A program made the position numbers and the translations under genes. DNA of 64,000 nt from Arabidopsis thaliana (taxonomy: Eukaryota > Streptophyta > Magnoliopsida > Brassicales > Brassicaceae): positions 17,671,001-17,735,000 of the forward strand of contig NC_003075.7 of assembly GCF_000001735.4 (NCBI RefSeq), written 5' to 3'. Below, in pieces: positions 60,201 through 64,000 of this stretch; the first letter of the stretch is position 1; each line of letters opens with the position of its first letter. Under the pieces are notes generated by a model. It was not told where the DNA came from, ran no database searches, and was given only the letters and a program-made list of their open reading frames with translations.

Positions 60201-63200
60201 TATGAAGTTTTGTATCTTTAGATAAGGATATTTTGATTTAGAAGTCGTGGTATCCGAATTCATTTTCATGTGATATATGAACAACATAAAAGAAGTAAAC
60301 TTGTCATTAGCTCTGTTGGTTAATAGGTAATTAGGTGTGGTTTTGGTTATTAAAAACGTAAAAGGAGTAATATGGAATGTAAGAGAAATAGCTGAAAACG
60401 AGAGTGGCTGAGAGAAGGGATGTATGAAGTAGCAAAGAAAAACAATAAAACCTTCGTTCCTTGTGATAATATTATTCGATGACATATGTTTAGTACTTTT
60501 TGTTACTAGTAAATTCAGTTGAACTGTACTTTGTTCAACATAGCATGTACTAATTCTATTTTATATTTACTTATTTAGTTAATTCGGTTAGAGTTTCTTT
60601 GGTCTGATCTGATGTAACCTTTTAAAAAATTAAAGTAATCAAAACAAATTTGTAGTCTGTTTGGATGAGTGCTTGTACACAATTCGATTGGATTATATTA
60701 AGTGGTACTTTTGCTAACATTCGAATTGACTATCACAATTAAATTAAACTTTTTAAAAAATGATAAAAACGATTGATTAAAATTTGAAAGTTTTTTTTCT
60801 GCTATTTAAATTAACGATTCAACATATGTATCTACGCAGCACTTGAACTACACTAACTACAATTAATAACTACATCAATCGCACTGACAGTAGTATATTT
60901 TAGCATCATATTACGGATTTACAGTTTTCCATTAGTTTAAAATATTTCAACTATATTAAAAAAAAAAAAGCATCAATTTCAGCATAACTTCCATATGGTA
61001 AATTATCTGATGATAATTGTTTCAAAACACAACTCATAGATAAATACAGGTTTATAATTAACACATGAGAAATGACATTAAACGGTTCAATTGGCGTGGT
61101 AAAGGTGTAGCAATGTAGTTACTGTTTGTTGGTAGGAAGCATAGTCGCATAAACATGCATGGGTCCAAATCATATCTTCAAAACGAGTTTTTAAAACTTT
61201 AAATGACAAATTATGAGAAAAAGAGACCAAATTGAACACAAACTTTACATCGAAATGGAAGGTTCGTAGGGAGACATGGGACACAATAAGACATCAAAGC
61301 ATGGGCTCCATTCCATAACATTTCCATATTCTCATTCTCTTTAATGTTATTAAGACTATAACGAATAAATATGTATAGTATTCATATGGGTCTCCATTTC
61401 AATTTCATCAAGTGTGTCTAGATTACACACATTCAACGTACATTGCTCTCTTTATCGTTCTATTTCTCTTATTTTCTGATATTTTTATACTCGTTGCGAT
61501 AGCTTTGTTCATGCACATACTCGACAAGTATCCTCATCCACGACAAAAGAAAGATATACACGATAATATTGCGAAAGATCTGAACTGACGTCATATTGTC
61601 AAGTGTATGCTAAAAGTTCATATTAACATGTTAGTCGGTTCATATCTATTTTTAATCAGATTTTTCATTAATTTATTGTCGTCGCATGTTTTTTATTTTA
61701 TGCAGTCAGAATACAATATTTATTTTCGGAGAATCACATTTCTAACCCTCATATTGTCAATTCGAGGCGTCGAGCCTTTCTTAATTGCTGTCCAGAAAGA
61801 GGACCAAAAATGTCCACTAAAGGCGGGCTTTACATTAAGGCCCAATAAATAAAACTGTTACCAATGTCATGGGCAAATTCCACAATGGGCTTTAAGTAAG
61901 CGTCTAACGGCCTTTGTTTTTCTCGACCGTCAGTGATTTACTTTTTCTCTCTTAAAACAAAATTTTGAAGTTTTCTCAATGACCACCAAACTTATGCTCA
62001 TTTGGTAAAAGATGCCACCAGTAATTTATGGATATGAAAACTCTCTTTTCTACAGAACCGTACTGAGATTTTAATTTGGCAAAATTACAATTTTCAAGAA
62101 AATTTCATCTCTGTAATTAATTAATTTAACCCCACACGCAAAAAACTTTCTATATATATGAACCATAAATATGGATGCAGAATTTGAAGACCAGGTCTGT
62201 TTGGGGATAGATTTTAACAAATGATCCAACCTGTCCACCATAAAAATTGATTAATTGTTTTTGAAAATAAAATAAATAACGCAGAATGAAAATAAAAGAA
62301 AATTGGATGGCTGTCATATTCAGTACATTCCGATTCAAACTATTGGCTATTTTCTTTTGTTTTATTACAATTAAAATAAACATAAAGGGTAAAACCAGAC
62401 ACAAAGCCCTCTCTTTGGTCTCATTCTTATTGCTTTTCTCATGAAAAGCCAAAGCCAATATACAGTGTAAAGAAGGATTTAGAAAAAAATAATATTTTTG
62501 TAGACGATATTCAAAGGGGATCTTGCAGAGGTCATGAGAGGCATGTATCAGTAAAAGAGGCACCTTCCTAATTTATAAGGATTTTGGAGTTTTCTTCATT
62601 ATATGATTTTTTTTCATTTGTTTCCTTTTTGTTATTGATAATCAGAATATGGGAATATGAACACTAGAAAACATATGGAAATCCAAAATCAACCAATTAT
62701 TTTTGATGTGTGATCATGAAAGCTAATCTTAAATTTGGAGTTATATTCATACGCTTGGAAGGGATAAGTAAAGTTAAGTTTATAGACCCGTTATGTCAAA
62801 GGCTAATCTCGAACTAAGAAAACTTCATTGTTATAAAACAAAAAATGATTGCTATATAAAGATATAAACATTCAATGATCCGATATTACTCTTAGTGTAG
62901 TACATGCAAGTAGCTAGTTAGAAGTCTATAAATTAGAGGATTGTTTTGGACTTTTTGGTCTTCGAAGTTTCAAGCTGGATTTCAAAATGTGTTATGTGTA
63001 TCAACAACAGAGTATCTCAAAATCTTAACATTAAAATAAAGAAAAAAAGAAGAAGAAAAAAACAAATATGTAAAATTAGGGAACATATTAGGGTCATCTG
63101 TTCCAAGAAAAGTCAATCGTAATTTGTATAAATCTTGGATCTACAAAAAAAAATCTTGAAACTGATATAGAATTGAAGATAATAGATTGTTGCTTTGCAT

Positions 63201-64000
63201 GGCTTTTTTCCATAAGTTGAATTATTTTTAAAATATAAATTCATAATGTTGTTACCCTTTAGACAAAGGAGAGCGACTTCGTTAGCTTTACATATCCTCA
63301 GTGCCTTTTTGTCAATTTTTGCGTAAGAATATCTAACTACTAAATTTTATTTTAAGAAAACAAGAATCTCTGATTACAGAGAGTTTCTTTTCAACGAAGA
63401 CAAAAAAAAGAAAAGGAAAAAACAAAATTATTTTCAACGGGATGGAATAGCTATGACCTTTTTGCATGTATAGTATACGTAGGTAGCTTTATAGAGAAAT
63501 ACTTCAGTTTATTTATTTATTATTATTGATAATAAATGTGAATGAATCTAATACTAATAGGAATAAATTTTGTATACGAGTAAAGATGACGCCAAAGGAT
63601 GGATCCAATCCATGGTTAATGGATATGCAGAATAAAGAGAGAATGACATAAGGATTCAGATGTGACGTGACATATTGGCCTCGATTACTTGGACTATGAC
63701 ATTTCAGACCTACCAATTTTTACAAACTTTTATTCCCCAAAATTTTGAAATAACAATACTATAATTTTTGTAAAAAAAACTATTTAGATCAAACAAATAG
63801 TATAATTTATAAACAATTAGTTGAAAGTTATTGACTATTTTATGATGTATGTATCATTTTGTTTTGTTGCAGTCATATAAGTTAAAATTTCTATAATTGT
63901 TAGTGGTTTTACTAGTTGTAGCACTTAAAAAGTCGTACAAACTTACAGGTTTTGAGATTAGTGTTTTACGAAAAGCTGTTAATTAATTTTTAGTTAAATT
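57220..64000. other. Gene-free interval to the right edge
   Basis: About 6.8 kb of AT-rich DNA with only short chance frames. Includes a 23-base A run (58149-58171), one tail-only insertion (63130-63158) and GGGCTT, GGCCC and GCCCA words near 61810-61910. In A. thaliana the next gene should be AINTEGUMENTA, so the right part may be its distal promoter; this is inferred from gene order, not from motifs. Confidence 0.55.
63130..63158 (+). repeat. Tail-only insertion near the right edge
   Basis: 8-bp repeat AAATCTTG at 63130-63137 and 63151-63158 flanks GATCTACAAAAAA. The repeat is short, so this is the weakest of the set. Confidence 0.35.

Noticed and set aside
62150-62563. 137-residue minus-strand frame near the right edge
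   Set aside because: Low-complexity Phe/Leu/Ile composition typical of AT-rich chance frames; no splice or domain support.
1-64000. CRISPR arrays, bacterial operons, rRNA genes
   Set aside because: Nothing of the kind; intron structure and gene content are those of a plant nuclear chromosome.

Overview
The window is nuclear DNA of a flowering plant and almost certainly Arabidopsis thaliana, lower arm of chromosome 4 (AGI range about At4g37610 to At4g37740, recalled from memory). The reasons are AT-rich intergenic DNA, GT-AG introns, and predicted proteins that agree in length and, as far as I can recall, in sequence with BT5, CYCD5;1, ACA2, SHORT-ROOT, NAGS2, HHP4, VQ29, PSK6 and GRF2. Exon joins were worked out by hand. 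Five reconstructions close exactly on expected lengths: CYCD5;1 323 aa, ACA2 1014 aa, NAGS2 613 aa, HHP4 385 aa and GRF2 535 aa.

Layout. 0-1.4 kb: 5' part of BT5 (minus). 1.4-8.4 kb: gene-free, with a 5'-truncated LINE at 3.1-3.6 kb. 8.5-9.8 kb: CYCD5;1 (plus), convergent with ACA2 (12.2-15.8 kb, minus). 16-20.8 kb: AT-rich upstream DNA of SHORT-ROOT, with a LINE remnant near 17.1-17.5 kb. 20.9-22.5 kb: SHR (plus). 24.5-25.0 kb: organellar-type L7/L12 ribosomal protein (plus), convergent with NAGS2 (25.2-27.8 kb, minus). 30.2-31.6 kb: HHP4 (plus). 31.4-36.1 kb: a rearranged zone holding a partial HHP4 copy, a duplicated promoter plus first exon of a broken gene, and a diverged tandem repeat. 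37.3-38.6 kb: GT34 glycosyltransferase GT6. 39.4-39.8 kb: small plant-specific basic protein. 41.1-46.0 kb: a young Ty1/copia element, fossil treatment. 47.2-48.3 kb: VQ29 and PSK6, convergent. 53.0-53.7 kb: bZIP7. 54.5-56.6 kb: GRF2 (minus) with a miR396 site. 56.6-64 kb: no gene seen; from gene order it probably leads to AINTEGUMENTA.

The genes do not form one pathway. They include root patterning (SHR), cell cycle (CYCD5;1), Ca2+ export (ACA2), arginine synthesis (NAGS2), growth control (PSK6, GRF2, HHP4, BT5) and light signalling (VQ29). The order ACA2-NAGS2-GT6-VQ29-PSK6-bZIP7-GRF2 matches, from memory, ACA7-NAGS1-GT7-VQ12-PSK2-bZIP6-GRF1 on chromosome 2, so this is one half of an ancient whole-genome-duplication block.

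The most unusual non-genic signals are three. First, at least eight tiny poly(A) or poly(T) insertions sit between short perfect direct repeats, and they look like retrotransposition products reduced to the tail. Second, a LINE insertion carries a 41-bp filler copied from about 0.6 kb away. Third, the duplications downstream of HHP4 have an order (A-B-X-B'-A') that fits backward template switching and that created a chimeric ORF.
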